Shown here one piece after another: positions 1-8,127 of a DNA stretch of 64,000 bases. This stretch comes from Schauerella aestuarii (GTDB taxonomy: Bacteria; Pseudomonadota; Gammaproteobacteria; Burkholderiales; Burkholderiaceae_B): assembly GCF_009866805.1 (NCBI RefSeq), contig NZ_SIZW01000043.1:682001-746000 (forward strand). Direction: 5' to 3'. Within the stretch, counting starts at the first letter, position 1. Each line of letters starts with the position of its first letter. The position numbers and the translations under genes are program-made. The notes below the pieces were generated by a model, which worked only from the letters and a program-made list of their open reading frames with translations, was not told the origin of the DNA and searched no databases.

Positions 1-2
1 AT

Positions 3-158
3 TCGACCAAGGCGCAGGCGCTGCTGGGTTGGTCGGCCGAACGCAGTGTGGCCGATATGTGCCGCGACGGTTGGCACTGGCAGCAGGGCAATCCCCAAGG
101 TTACGACACAGTGGCGACCCCACGTGCGCGCGAGGATGTTGCGGTGGCCGCGATTTAG
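3..158 (+). CDS. galE: UDP-glucose 4-epimerase, C-terminal fragment
   Basis: The frame is open from the left edge of the window to a TAG at 156-158. The 51 residues seen contain LLGWSAERSV and DMCRDGWHWQ followed by NPQGY, which match the conserved end of GalE proteins (a Gly-Trp, then Met-Cys-Arg-Asp and Trp-x-Trp, ending in Asn-Pro-x-Gly-Tyr). GalE interconverts UDP-glucose and UDP-galactose with bound NAD in the cytosol. This copy carries about 15 residues after the usual end. The catalytic Tyr-x-x-x-Lys and the NAD-binding fold lie outside the window, so only the family can be called. Confidence 0.8.
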   Translation, partial: STKAQALLGWSAERSVADMCRDGWHWQQGNPQGYDTVATPRAREDVAVAAI

Positions 159-253
159 GAGAGGGCAGCCGGTATCGATCGGATCGCTGTATCGCAGCGG
201 CCATGCCGAGTCATCCACCCTCGTAGCGTTGCCTTGAACGCACGAGAACGTAA

Positions 254-282
254 CAAGAGCGCCCGCTTGCGAGGCGCTCTTG
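254..282 (+). terminator. Hairpin between galE and katE
   Basis: A perfect 10-bp inverted repeat (CAAGAGCGCC at 254-263 and GGCGCTCTTG at 273-282) surrounds a 9-nt loop. The run of T after it is broken (TGTGTTTGGG), so it is a plausible but not strong galE terminator. It lies inside the longest possible katE reading frame and argues against an upstream katE start. Confidence 0.5.
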
Positions 283-401
283 TGTTTGGGATCAAGGATT
301 GCTGTATGGGGTTGAATGGCCAGGCGTGCTTTGCGCTTACGCCTTACCCCACGTTTCGGTCAGCACGATCGGCCGCACGTCAATGCAATCGGAGATTCCC
401 C

Positions 402-2804
402 GTGGTCAAAAAATCGAATGGCACGGCCGACAAGGCCGCCACACGAAACACCGGCAGTGCCCCCTCCAAAGCCCCGGCCAAGGGTTCCAGCAACGATCCG
501 CTCGTGCAGCACGCGGCGGATACCAACGCCGCCGTCGCCCGCATGCCGTTCAACGCGAACAAGCCGGGCGAGTTCGGCCGTGAAAACGCCGTCAATCCGC
601 CCGAGGGCGCCCATGTCGACGTGCCGGCCAATGTGTCGGGCAGCACGCTGTCGGAATCGAACCCGTCGGCAAAAACCGGTTCGGGTGAGCCCACGATCGG
701 TACCAATGCCACGATCGACAGCCTCGACACCCGGCGCGCCGATGCCTCCGGTCAAGTGCTCACCACCAATCATGGTGTGCCGATCGGCGACAACCAGAAC
801 TCGTTGAAGGCCGGCCTGCGCGGTCCCACGCTGCTCGAAGACTTCATCCTGCGCGAGAAAATCACCCACTTCGACCATGAGCGCATTCCCGAGCGTATCG
901 TTCACGCCCGCGGTTCGGCGGCGCATGGTTATTTTGAAGCTTACGAAGCGCTCACGCAGTACACGCGCGCAGCACCGTTTGCCGAAGCCGGCAAGATTAC
1001 GCCGGTGTTCGTGCGCTTCTCGACGGTGGCGGGCGAGCGGGGCTCGACCGATGTCGCCCGCGACGCGCGCGGTTTTGCCGTCAAGTTTTACACCGATGAA
1101 GGCAACTGGGATTTGGTGGGCAACAATATTCCGGTGTTCTTCATCCAGGACGCGATGAAGTTTCCCGATCTGATCCACGCCGTGAAGCCCGAACCGCACC
1201 ACGGCATGCCGCAGGCGGCCTCGGCGCATGACACGTTCTGGGACTTTGCGTCCTTGATGCCGGAAGTCTCCCATATGTTGATGTGGGTGATGTCGGATCG
1301 CGGTCTGCCGCGCAGCTATCGCATGATGGAAGGCTTTGGCGTGCATACGTTCCGCCTCATCAACGCAGCCGGCGAGTCGGTGTTCTGTAAATTCCATTGG
1401 AAACCGAAGCTCGGCACCCACTCGCTGGTGTGGGATGAAGCCGTCAAGATTTCGGGCGCCGACTCCGACTTCCATCGCCGCGATCTGTGGGAAGCGATTG
1501 AAGCCGGTGAGTATCCCGAGTGGGAACTGGGGTTGCAGATCTTCACGGAAGAGCAAGCCGAGAGCTTCAGCTTCGATATTCTGGATGCGACCAAACTCGT
1601 GCCTGAAGAACTGGTCCCGGTAAAGATCGTGGGCAAGATGGTGCTCAATCGCAATCCGGATAACTTCTTTGCCGAGACCGAGCAGGTGGCGTTCTGCGTG
1701 GCGCACGTGGTGCCCGGCATCGATTTCAGTAACGATCCGCTGTTGGCTGGCCGTATCCATTCCTATACGGACACCCAGATTACCCGATTGGGTGGCGCGA
1801 ACTTCCACGAGATCCCGATCAACTCGTCGTTGGCACCTGTCGCCAACAACCAGCGCGACGGCATTCATCGTCAAACCGTCAATCGCGGGCGCGTGGCATA
1901 CGAACCCAATTCCTTGGGTGGCGGCTGTCCGTTCCAGGCGGGTGCCAAGGGCTTCGTGTCCTTCCCGCAACCGGTGCAGGAAGACAAGGTGCGCGGCAAG
2001 CCGGAGAAGTTCGCCGATCATTACACGCAAGCCACGCTGTTTTTCAATAGCCAGGCCGACTGGGAAAAAGACCACATCGTGGGCGGCTTCCGTTTCGAGT
2101 TGAGCAAGCTGACGGTGCCGGCCATTCGCGAACGCGTGTTGGCGATGCTGGTGAATGTGTCGCCTGAGTTGGCGCAGCGCGTGGCCGACGGCCTGGGCAT
2201 GGACGTGCCCGCGGCGTTGCCGCGTGTATTGGAGCAGCCCAACACGCCGGAAGTGACCGCATCGCATGCGTTGTCATTGACGGCGCGCCCGGGCGATGGC
2301 GAGATCCGTACCCGCAAGGTGGCGATTCTCGTGGCCGACGGCGTAAATGGCGCCACGCTCACGCAGATCCAGAAGGCGTTGGTCGATGCGGGTGCCGTGC
2401 CGTTGCTGGTTGGCAAGCGTCTGGGCGGCGTGACCACGGCTGAGGGCGACAAGCTCGATGCCATGGCGTCGATGGAAAATACGCCAACGGTTCTTTTCGA
2501 TGGCCTGATCATTCCGGATGGCGAAGGTGCGATCGCCAATCTTCAGTCGGACGGTCACATCGTCGAGTATGTGCGCGACCAGTATCGCCACTGCAAGACG
2601 ATCCTCGCACTGGGTGCAGGCCGCCAATTGCTCGATGTGGCCGGTATTCCGCCCAAGCTGCCCGACGGCAGCGACGATTCGGGTTTGATTATTGTGCCGA
2701 TGGAAAAGGCCTCGGCCGACGGCTCGGCGGCAGCCAAGCAGTTCATCGCCGCGCTGGCGTTGCATCGCCACCCCATGCGCGACAGCGATCCCCCGCTCGT
2801 GTGA
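402..2804 (+). CDS. katE: Monofunctional catalase HPII, large subunit type
   Basis: An 800-residue clade-2 haem catalase that decomposes hydrogen peroxide in the cytosol. The distal His is His168 in [10 protein letters not shown]. The haem-binding block [12 protein letters not shown] follows, then the proximal haem Tyr455 in [13 protein letters not shown]. The last 150 residues or so form the DJ-1/PfpI-like domain typical of large catalases (starting [10 protein letters not shown]). The start is GTG 402 with GGAG seven bases upstream. The frame is open back to 234, but that extension would cross the galE hairpin and has no ribosome site. The first 110 residues or so are low-complexity and probably disordered, about 40 more than in E. 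coli HPII. A strong terminator follows. Confidence 0.95.
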   Translation: MVKKSNGTADKAATRNTGSAPSKAPAKGSSNDPLVQHAADTNAAVARMPFNANKPGEFGRENAVNPPEGAHVDVPANVSGSTLSESNPSAKTGSGEPTIGTNATIDSLDTRRADASGQVLTTNHGVPIGDNQNSLKAGLRGPTLLEDFILREKITHFDHERIPERIVHARGSAAHGYFEAYEALTQYTRAAPFAEAGKITPVFVRFSTVAGERGSTDVARDARGFAVKFYTDEGNWDLVGNNIPVFFIQDAMKFPDLIHAVKPEPHHGMPQAASAHDTFWDFASLMPEVSHMLMWVMSDRGLPRSYRMMEGFGVHTFRLINAAGESVFCKFHWKPKLGTHSLVWDEAVKISGADSDFHRRDLWEAIEAGEYPEWELGLQIFTEEQAESFSFDILDATKLVPEELVPVKIVGKMVLNRNPDNFFAETEQVAFCVAHVVPGIDFSNDPLLAGRIHSYTDTQITRLGGANFHEIPINSSLAPVANNQRDGIHRQTVNRGRVAYEPNSLGGGCPFQAGAKGFVSFPQPVQEDKVRGKPEKFADHYTQATLFFNSQADWEKDHIVGGFRFELSKLTVPAIRERVLAMLVNVSPELAQRVADGLGMDVPAALPRVLEQPNTPEVTASHALSLTARPGDGEIRTRKVAILVADGVNGATLTQIQKALVDAGAVPLLVGKRLGGVTTAEGDKLDAMASMENTPTVLFDGLIIPDGEGAIANLQSDGHIVEYVRDQYRHCKTILALGAGRQLLDVAGIPPKLPDGSDDSGLIIVPMEKASADGSAAAKQFIAALALHRHPMRDSDPPLV

Positions 2805-2884
2805 TCGATCAGGGATAATCGGAGGCATCGTCACTGCCTTGTCAGGGAAACCCCTGGTGGGCAGTGGCCTGGCCATCGATGTGG

Positions 2885-2908
2885 AACCGGCCCCTGGGCC
2901 GGTTTTTT
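2885..2908 (+). terminator. Rho-independent terminator of katE
   Basis: The stem AACCGGCC/GGCCGGTT with a 4-base loop runs directly into TTTTTT (2903-2908). It lies 80 bp after the katE stop and 23 bp before the ribosome site of the next gene. Confidence 0.85.
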
Positions 2909-2943
2909 GCTTACAGGGCGCTGTCCCCTTAGGAGTAAACACT

Positions 2944-4140
2944 GTGGCTGATGCTGCGCCAACCCTTCCTGCGTCGTCCACGGACGAAGACTACAGCGAG
3001 GTCAGAGAGTCGGTTGCGGCCGATAAGCCGGTAACGGCGGAACGCGCGGGACTGATTCCCGACACGTCTCATCCTTTGCCGCACATCAGCGCCCGGGGGG
3101 CGTGCCTCGCCACGCTGACCGTGCTGGCAGTGCTGTTTGCGCTCAAATATTCTGCCGAATTCATGGTGCCGCTGGTCATGGCCATCGTGATTGCCTATGC
3201 ACTCGATCCCGCGGTGGCTTTCATGGATCGCCGCCGCGTGCCGCGTGCGCTCGGCACATTGATCGTCATGTTGGTCATCATCGGCTTGTTGTGCGGGATC
3301 GGCTACGTGATGCAGGATCAGGTCAGCGGGATCATCAATTCGCTGCCCGAAATTTCCAGCAAGGTCTCGCGTACGCTCGGCGGGTTTGCCAGCGGCGATG
3401 GTTCGTTCATCGATAAGTTGCGCGGGGCAGCGAGTGTATTTCAGGAGGCCAACAAGGCGACCGGGGCGCGGCGTGTGGTTGTGGATCAGGGCAGCGGCTT
3501 CGAGGCGATGCTGATCTCGGGGGCGGGGAGCCTGGCCACCTTTCTGGGTCAGGCCACGATGGTGCTTTTTCTGGTGTTCTTCCTGCTGCTGTCGGGCAAC
3601 ACCTTCAAGCGCAAGTTCGTGAAAGTGGCCGGCACATCGTTATCGCAGAAAAAGATCAGTGTGCACATGCTCGACCAGATCAACCACTCGATTCATATGT
3701 ACATGATGATGATGTTGGTCACGAACGTGGCGCTGGGGTTGCTGAGTTGGGGCGCGTTTCGCCTGCTGGGCCTGGAAAACGCGGCTACCTGGGCGGTGGT
3801 GGCGGCAGCGTTGCACATCATTCCGTATTTTGGACCGTTGCTCACGGCAATCGGCACGGGTGTGGCCGCAATGCTGCAGTTCGGTCAGATCGGTCCGGCG
3901 CTGGTGGTGATGGGAAGTTCGGTCGTGATCGCCATGCTGATCGGCGTGGTCGTCACCACCTGGATGTCCGGACGGATCGCCAAGATGAACGCGGTGGCCG
4001 TTTTCGTGGTGCTGCTGCTGTTTACGTGGCTATGGGGGATCTGGGGCACGTTGCTGTCCATTCCGATCGCCTTTATCGCCAAGGTGGTGGCGGATCATAT
4101 CGAGGGCATGGAAGCCGTGGCGGAGTTCCTGGGTGAGTGA
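2944..4140 (+). CDS. AI-2E family (PerM-like) membrane transporter
   Basis: A 398-residue inner-membrane protein of the AI-2E/PerM superfamily. These are polytopic exporters or antiporters whose substrates are mostly unknown, so AI-2 should not be read as the substrate. After about 55 polar residues come hydrophobic segments near residues 60-105 and 115-135, a hydrophilic stretch with a coiled-coil feel (to about 190), a segment near 200, and a cluster of four or five segments in the last 130 residues. The family block PYFGPLLTAIG is present near residue 300. The start is GTG 2944, chosen for AGGAG eight bases upstream. It overlaps the following sirtuin by 8 bp, so the two are probably co-transcribed. 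Confidence 0.85.
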   Translation: MADAAPTLPASSTDEDYSEVRESVAADKPVTAERAGLIPDTSHPLPHISARGACLATLTVLAVLFALKYSAEFMVPLVMAIVIAYALDPAVAFMDRRRVPRALGTLIVMLVIIGLLCGIGYVMQDQVSGIINSLPEISSKVSRTLGGFASGDGSFIDKLRGAASVFQEANKATGARRVVVDQGSGFEAMLISGAGSLATFLGQATMVLFLVFFLLLSGNTFKRKFVKVAGTSLSQKKISVHMLDQINHSIHMYMMMMLVTNVALGLLSWGAFRLLGLENAATWAVVAAALHIIPYFGPLLTAIGTGVAAMLQFGQIGPALVVMGSSVVIAMLIGVVVTTWMSGRIAKMNAVAVFVVLLLFTWLWGIWGTLLSIPIAFIAKVVADHIEGMEAVAEFLGE

Positions 4141-4957
4141 GGTGGCTGAGGATCTCACACAGCTGCGCGATTTCGTGGCGCGTTATCCCCGGCTCTTCGT
4201 ACTGACGGGTGCCGGGGTGAGTACCGATTCCGGCATCCCCGATTATCGCGATCGCGACGGTCAGTGGAAGCGGCCGCCGCCCATGAATTTTCAGAAGTTC
4301 ATGGGGGCGGAAATTGATCGGGCACGCTATTGGGCGCGCAGCATGATCGGCTGGCGACGCTTTGGCTCGGTCTCGCCCAACGCCTCGCATCTGGCGCTTG
4401 CCGACATGGAAGCGCGCGGGCAGGTTGAGTTGCTGGTGACGCAAAACGTCGATGGCCTGCATGAATCGGCCGGCAGTCGTCATGTGGTGGATCTGCATGG
4501 CCGGCTCGACCGGGTGGTGTGCATGCAGTGCCATTCGCTCTTCGACCGCCACGATTTTCAGGGCTGGCTCGAGCAGGCCAATCCCGATTGGGTGCATCTG
4601 GAGGCAGTGCAGGCGCCGGATGGCGATGCCGACCTGGAGCGCGACGATTTCGCCGATTTTGTCGTACCACCGTGCCCCGTGTGCGGCGGCATTCTCAAGC
4701 CCGATGTGGTGTTTTTCGGCGAGAATGTGCCGCGCGATCGCGTCGATCGGGCGCTGGCTGCGCTGGCGCGCGCACAGGCTGTGCTCGTGGTGGGATCGTC
4801 GTTGATGGTGTATTCGGGCTTTCGCTTCGTGCGATCCGCGGCAGCCGATGGCAAGCCCATCGCCGCGATCAATCTGGGCAAAACCCGCGCGGATGAGCTG
4901 CTTACCTTGAAGGTGGCGCGCAGCAGCGCCGACGCTCTGGCGGCGCTGCGCGCATAG
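4133..4957 (+). CDS. NAD-dependent protein deacylase, class II sirtuin
   Basis: A 274-residue Sir2-family enzyme that removes acyl groups from lysines with NAD, releasing nicotinamide. The NAD motif GAGVSTDSGIPDYR sits near residues 24-37, TQNVDGLH near 103-110, and the catalytic His122 is in DLHGRLD. A four-Cys zinc site is formed by CMQC (about 129-132) and CPVC (about 183-186), and GSSLMVYSGF lies near 223. The spacing and the long zinc insertion resemble SIRT4-like class II sirtuins. The start is GTG 4133 inside the end of the preceding transporter gene, with GGAG seven bases upstream. Coupling to a transporter gene suggests co-expression but gives no substrate. Confidence 0.92.
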   Translation: MSEVAEDLTQLRDFVARYPRLFVLTGAGVSTDSGIPDYRDRDGQWKRPPPMNFQKFMGAEIDRARYWARSMIGWRRFGSVSPNASHLALADMEARGQVELLVTQNVDGLHESAGSRHVVDLHGRLDRVVCMQCHSLFDRHDFQGWLEQANPDWVHLEAVQAPDGDADLERDDFADFVVPPCPVCGGILKPDVVFFGENVPRDRVDRALAALARAQAVLVVGSSLMVYSGFRFVRSAAADGKPIAAINLGKTRADELLTLKVARSSADALAALRA

Positions 4958-4975
4958 GCGGGTCGTTTACCCGCC
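4957..4975. terminator. Hairpin shared by two convergent stop codons
   Basis: The inverted repeat GGCGGGT/ACCCGCC around a 5-base loop spans the last base of the sirtuin stop and covers the gabD stop codon (complement of 4967-4969). There is no strong T-run. It may act as a weak two-way terminator between convergent genes only 9 bp apart. Confidence 0.4.
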
Positions 4976-6454
4976 GGCCCCCAGATCGACGCACAGGTAC
5001 TTGCACTCGAGATAATCCTCGATGCCGTATTTCGATCCTTCGCGCCCCAGTCCCGATTGCTTTACGCCGCCGAAGGGGCCCACTTCGTTGGAGATCAGGC
5101 CGGTGTTGATGCCGACGATGCCGTATTCCAATGCTTCAGAAACGCGCCAGATGCGTGCGTAATCCTTGGTGTAGAAGTAAGCTGCGAGGCCGAAGATTGT
5201 GGCGTTCGACCAGGCAATGGCTTGCGCTTCGTCATCGAATTTGAAAAGCGGTGCCACCGGGCCAAACGTTTCTTCCACCGCAAACTGCATGTCCTGCGTG
5301 ACGTCGCGCACCACTGTCGGTTGGAAATAAGTGCCGCCCAATGCGTGTGGCTTGCCACCCGCCACCACCTTTGCTCCTTTTTCGGTCGCGTCCTTGATGT
5401 GACTCTGCACTTTCTCTACTGCATGTTCGTCGATGAGCGGCCCTTGCGTGACGCCGTCTTCGAAGCCATCGCCCACTTTCATAGCGTCGACCTTTTTCAC
5501 CAGACGCTGGACGATCTCCTCATATACCCCGGCTTGCACGTAGATGCGGTTGGCGCAGACGCAAGTCTGACCCGCGTTGCGGTACTTCGAGGCCAGGATG
5601 CCCTCCACGGCGCGATCGAGATCGGCGTCATCGAACACGATGAAAGGCGCGTTGCCACCCAGTTCGAGCGAGAGCTTTTTGATGGTGGGCGCGCATTGCG
5701 CCATCAGGGTGCGGCCCACTTCGGTCGAGCCGGTGAAGCTCAGCTTGCGCACGGTATCGTCTTCGCACAATGCGCCGCCGATGTCGCTCGAAGACCCCGT
5801 GATCACGTGCAGCACGCCCGGCGGCACACCGGCTTCCTCGGCCAACACGGCGAGCGCCAGCGCCGATAGCGGTGTTTGGCTCGCCGGTTTGACGATCATG
5901 GTGCAGCCCGCCGCCAAGGCGGGACCCACCTTGCGGGTGATCATGGCGGCCGGAAAATTCCACGGCGTGATCGCGGCGCAGACGCCGATCGGTTGCTTCA
6001 GCACCATGATGCGCTGGCCGGCCTTCGGGCTCTGCAGCACATCGCCGTCGACCCGCTTGGCCTCTTCGCCAAACCACTCGAGAAACGAGGCGGCGTAAGC
6101 GATCTCGCCCGCGGCCTCGGCGCGCGGCTTGCCTTGTTCGGCCGTCATGATGGCCGCCAGATCATCCTGGTTTGCCATCATCAGGTTTGCCCATTTCAGC
6201 AGGATCGCGCCGCGCGCCTTGCCGGTCAGCGCCTGCCAGGCGGGCAGCGCTTTCTGCGCGCTGCGTATCGCTTCGGTCGTCTCTGAACGGCCGAACTTCG
6301 GTACCGACAGCACCGTTTTTCCTGTGGCCGGATTGCTCACATCGATGGTGGCGCCGGCTTTGGCGCTGCGCCACTTGCCGTTGATGAAGCACGCATCGCG
6401 CAACAGTTCGCGGCGGGTGAGCAGGCTTTCGAGCGATTTGGCTTGAGTTGACAT
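4967..6454 (-). CDS. gabD: NAD(P)-dependent succinate-semialdehyde dehydrogenase
   Basis: A 495-residue aldehyde dehydrogenase that oxidises an aldehyde to its acid, most likely succinate semialdehyde to succinate. The general base Glu264 lies in LELGGNAPF and the catalytic Cys298 in GQTCVCANR, the usual 34 residues apart. FTGSTEVGRTLM is the NAD-binding turn, and the C-terminus has PFGGVKQSGLGREG, typical of the GabD group. The start is ATG 6454 with AAGGA six to seven bases upstream; the frame is open further upstream but without a ribosome site. It starts 13 bp after the end of the DUF72 gene and could be read from the same transcript. No GABA transaminase gene is nearby, so another semialdehyde cannot be excluded. 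Confidence 0.88.
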   Translation of the reverse strand: MSTQAKSLESLLTRRELLRDACFINGKWRSAKAGATIDVSNPATGKTVLSVPKFGRSETTEAIRSAQKALPAWQALTGKARGAILLKWANLMMANQDDLAAIMTAEQGKPRAEAAGEIAYAASFLEWFGEEAKRVDGDVLQSPKAGQRIMVLKQPIGVCAAITPWNFPAAMITRKVGPALAAGCTMIVKPASQTPLSALALAVLAEEAGVPPGVLHVITGSSSDIGGALCEDDTVRKLSFTGSTEVGRTLMAQCAPTIKKLSLELGGNAPFIVFDDADLDRAVEGILASKYRNAGQTCVCANRIYVQAGVYEEIVQRLVKKVDAMKVGDGFEDGVTQGPLIDEHAVEKVQSHIKDATEKGAKVVAGGKPHALGGTYFQPTVVRDVTQDMQFAVEETFGPVAPLFKFDDEAQAIAWSNATIFGLAAYFYTKDYARIWRVSEALEYGIVGINTGLISNEVGPFGGVKQSGLGREGSKYGIEDYLECKYLCVDLGAGG

Positions 6455-6467
6455 ATCGGTTCCTTTT

Positions 6468-7463
6468 TCAATTGAGGAGCGGGAGCGACGCGTCAAGCGC
6501 GGACATCAGTCCCTTCGCGTTACGCATCCCTTGGTCTTGATAGTTGGTGTTGAAGACGACGTGCGTGCGTTCGATCTTTTGCGCCAGTCGCCGGATGTGT
6601 TCGGCCAGTTCCGCCAGTTCGTGCGGCGCGTAGTCGTAGTTGAAGCGACTCGACGATGCCGGACCGCTGGCGTTCCACGCCGCCTGATTGCGGCCATGCA
6701 GGCGCACCAGGGCCAATTCCGGATGCGTGGCCGCCCAGATGTCCGGTACGGTGTTGTCGAAACCTTGCGGGCTATCCACCACGGTATGCACCACCCCCAG
6801 TTCGCGTTCGAAAGCGAGTGTGCTGGCGGTGGTCGCGGGTGACGCAAACCAGCTGTGGTGACGCAACTCGACGCCGGCTGTCATGTCTTCCATGTGCGAG
6901 ACGCAATCGGCGATGCGCGCGCGGCCGCGAGCATCGTTGCGCACCCAGGGTGGAAACTGGAAGTGCACCATGCCCAGCTTGTCGGCCATGCGCAAGGGAT
7001 CGAGGCTGAGCAGAAATCGCCGCCATAGTTCGTCCACAATGTCGCTTGGCACTTGATCGATGAAGACCGTCGCCGGCAGCCCCGCAGGTAGCGCCTGGCG
7101 GATATCGGCGTCCAGACTGCTCACTGGCGTTTGATGCCCGGTAAACAACCGGAACGGCTTCACATTGAAGATGAACGACGGCGGCGTGCGCTCGCACCAC
7201 AGTACGCTACGCGCCGGCGTGGGCATCGCGTAGAAGCCGGCATCCACTTCAACCAGCGGAAACTGTGTGGTGTAGTAGCGCAACCGCGCCTCGGCGGTAT
7301 TCGCGCTTGGCGGATAGAACCGCTTGCTGGCCAGCAGAGACTTGTCGGTCCACGATGCGGTGCCGACGGCAATCGAGGCATTGGGATTCAAGGCAGGGTC
7401 CCGAAAAGCGAAGAGGCTAGCCGTGCAGGGAGCAGGGCTAGCCTCTATGGTAACGGCGCCCAT
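6468..7463 (-). CDS. DUF72 domain protein (YecE-like), first copy
   Basis: A protein of up to 331 residues with the DUF72 (YecE) TIM-barrel fold, whose biochemical role is not established. Visible family marks are VGTASWTDKS, TFPLVEVDAGFYA-like sequence (TQFPLVEVDAGFY), FIFNVKPFRLFTGH, VHFQFPPW, GVELRHHSW and LVRLHGRN. The start is doubtful. ATG 7463 lies in the loop of a hairpin, and a second inverted repeat (7413-7445) falls within the first 20 codons. A TTG at 7391, giving LNPNASIAVG, would begin where the family normally begins. The gene lies between the PA2169-type gene and gabD on one strand. A second DUF72 gene lies at 11642-12559. Confidence 0.8.
   Translation of the reverse strand: MGAVTIEASPAPCTASLFAFRDPALNPNASIAVGTASWTDKSLLASKRFYPPSANTAEARLRYYTTQFPLVEVDAGFYAMPTPARSVLWCERTPPSFIFNVKPFRLFTGHQTPVSSLDADIRQALPAGLPATVFIDQVPSDIVDELWRRFLLSLDPLRMADKLGMVHFQFPPWVRNDARGRARIADCVSHMEDMTAGVELRHHSWFASPATTASTLAFERELGVVHTVVDSPQGFDNTVPDIWAATHPELALVRLHGRNQAAWNASGPASSSRFNYDYAPHELAELAEHIRRLAQKIERTHVVFNTNYQDQGMRNAKGLMSALDASLPLLN
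7413..7445 (-). terminator. Inverted repeat at the 5' end of the DUF72 gene
   Basis: A perfect 10-bp inverted repeat (GAGGCTAGCC at 7413-7422, GGCTAGCCTC at 7436-7445) is followed on the minus strand by CTTCGCTTTTC. A second hairpin, ACGGCGCC/GGCGCCGT at 7453-7473, lies just upstream. Together they look like the terminator region of the PA2169-type gene, which would push the DUF72 start downstream. They could instead be a regulated leader. Confidence 0.45.
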
Positions 7464-7480
7464 CGGGCGCCGTCTTCCGC

Positions 7481-7936
7481 TTAGGCCTTTTCGGCGGCGC
7501 GGTATTCGTTGCGAAGATCACGAATCTGGTCGTGGTTCTTCAGCACGCCGTCGTATTGCTTTTGCACGACCGCACGAACATTTTCGGGAAGCGGCTCTTT
7601 CAGTGCGTCGCCGTAATTCTTCTTGGCCACGTCCTCACCCTTCTCGCATTCTTCCAGGATCGACAGATCGCTGCGGCCCGTTACGGCAGCCTTCAGGTTC
7701 AACCAGCCGCGATGCACGGCACCGGCAACGGTACCGCTATCTTCGGGCTTGCCACCCAGTTGCGACACCAGCGCCTGCAGCTCGGCAGCACCGGAGGCGC
7801 AGTCGCTCGCGCGACGCGAGAATACCGTTTTCAGTTGCGGATTCTTGGCATCCTCGGCGGCGGCTTTGAAACCCAATTCGCCATTCTTCGAGGTTTCCAC
7901 CAGTTCATTCAGCAACGTCGTAATTTTATCGGACAT
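7481..7936 (-). CDS. PA2169 family four-helix-bundle protein (DUF2383)
   Basis: A 151-residue soluble all-helical protein. The Glu- and Ala-rich helices and the pattern LLNELVETSKNGELGFKAAA, then LQALVSQLGGKPEDSGT, then KNYGDALKEPLPENVR match the DUF2383/PA2169 ferritin-like family, which is often linked to stress. Its molecular function is not established. The start is ATG 7936 with AAAGGAG nine bases upstream. The nearby katE makes an oxidative or stationary-phase role possible, but that is inference from proximity only. Confidence 0.85.
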   Translation of the reverse strand: MSDKITTLLNELVETSKNGELGFKAAAEDAKNPQLKTVFSRRASDCASGAAELQALVSQLGGKPEDSGTVAGAVHRGWLNLKAAVTGRSDLSILEECEKGEDVAKKNYGDALKEPLPENVRAVVQKQYDGVLKNHDQIRDLRNEYRAAEKA

Positions 7937-8097
7937 GTTGTGGGCTCCTTTAAGGGCTTGGTAAATCGATTCGAACGTCGGCGAAAATCACCGAATGTGT
8001 CGATATCGCAAATAATCATGTGATTGCCATGACGCAAATGCTGTGCCCGGTTAATAACGTGCGCAGGGTGTTGCCGTGCAAAAGAGCGCTTCCAAAC

Positions 8098-8117
8098 ATC
8101 TGTATGCCCATACAGTA
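8098..8117 (+). promoter_or_regulatory. LexA (SOS) box
   Basis: The sequence reads CTGTATGCCCATACAG (8100-8115) followed by TA. This fits the proteobacterial LexA consensus CTGT-N8-ACAG with perfect outer half-sites and further symmetry inside (TAT/ATA). It ends 10 bp before the helicase start codon and abuts a possible -10 hexamer TAAAAT (8116-8121). Confidence 0.75.
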
Positions 8118-8127
8118 AAATAATCGC

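Noticed and set aside
360-2267. 635-codon frame on the minus strand opposite katE
   Set aside because: It lies wholly antisense to a catalase with intact motifs. Its product is Arg/His-rich with no recognisable domain; long shadow frames are expected in GC-rich DNA.
7453-7473. Strong intrinsic terminator after the PA2169-type gene
   Set aside because: The stem is perfect, but the following bases (TTACC) are not a T-run, so it is reported only as a hairpin that casts doubt on the next start.
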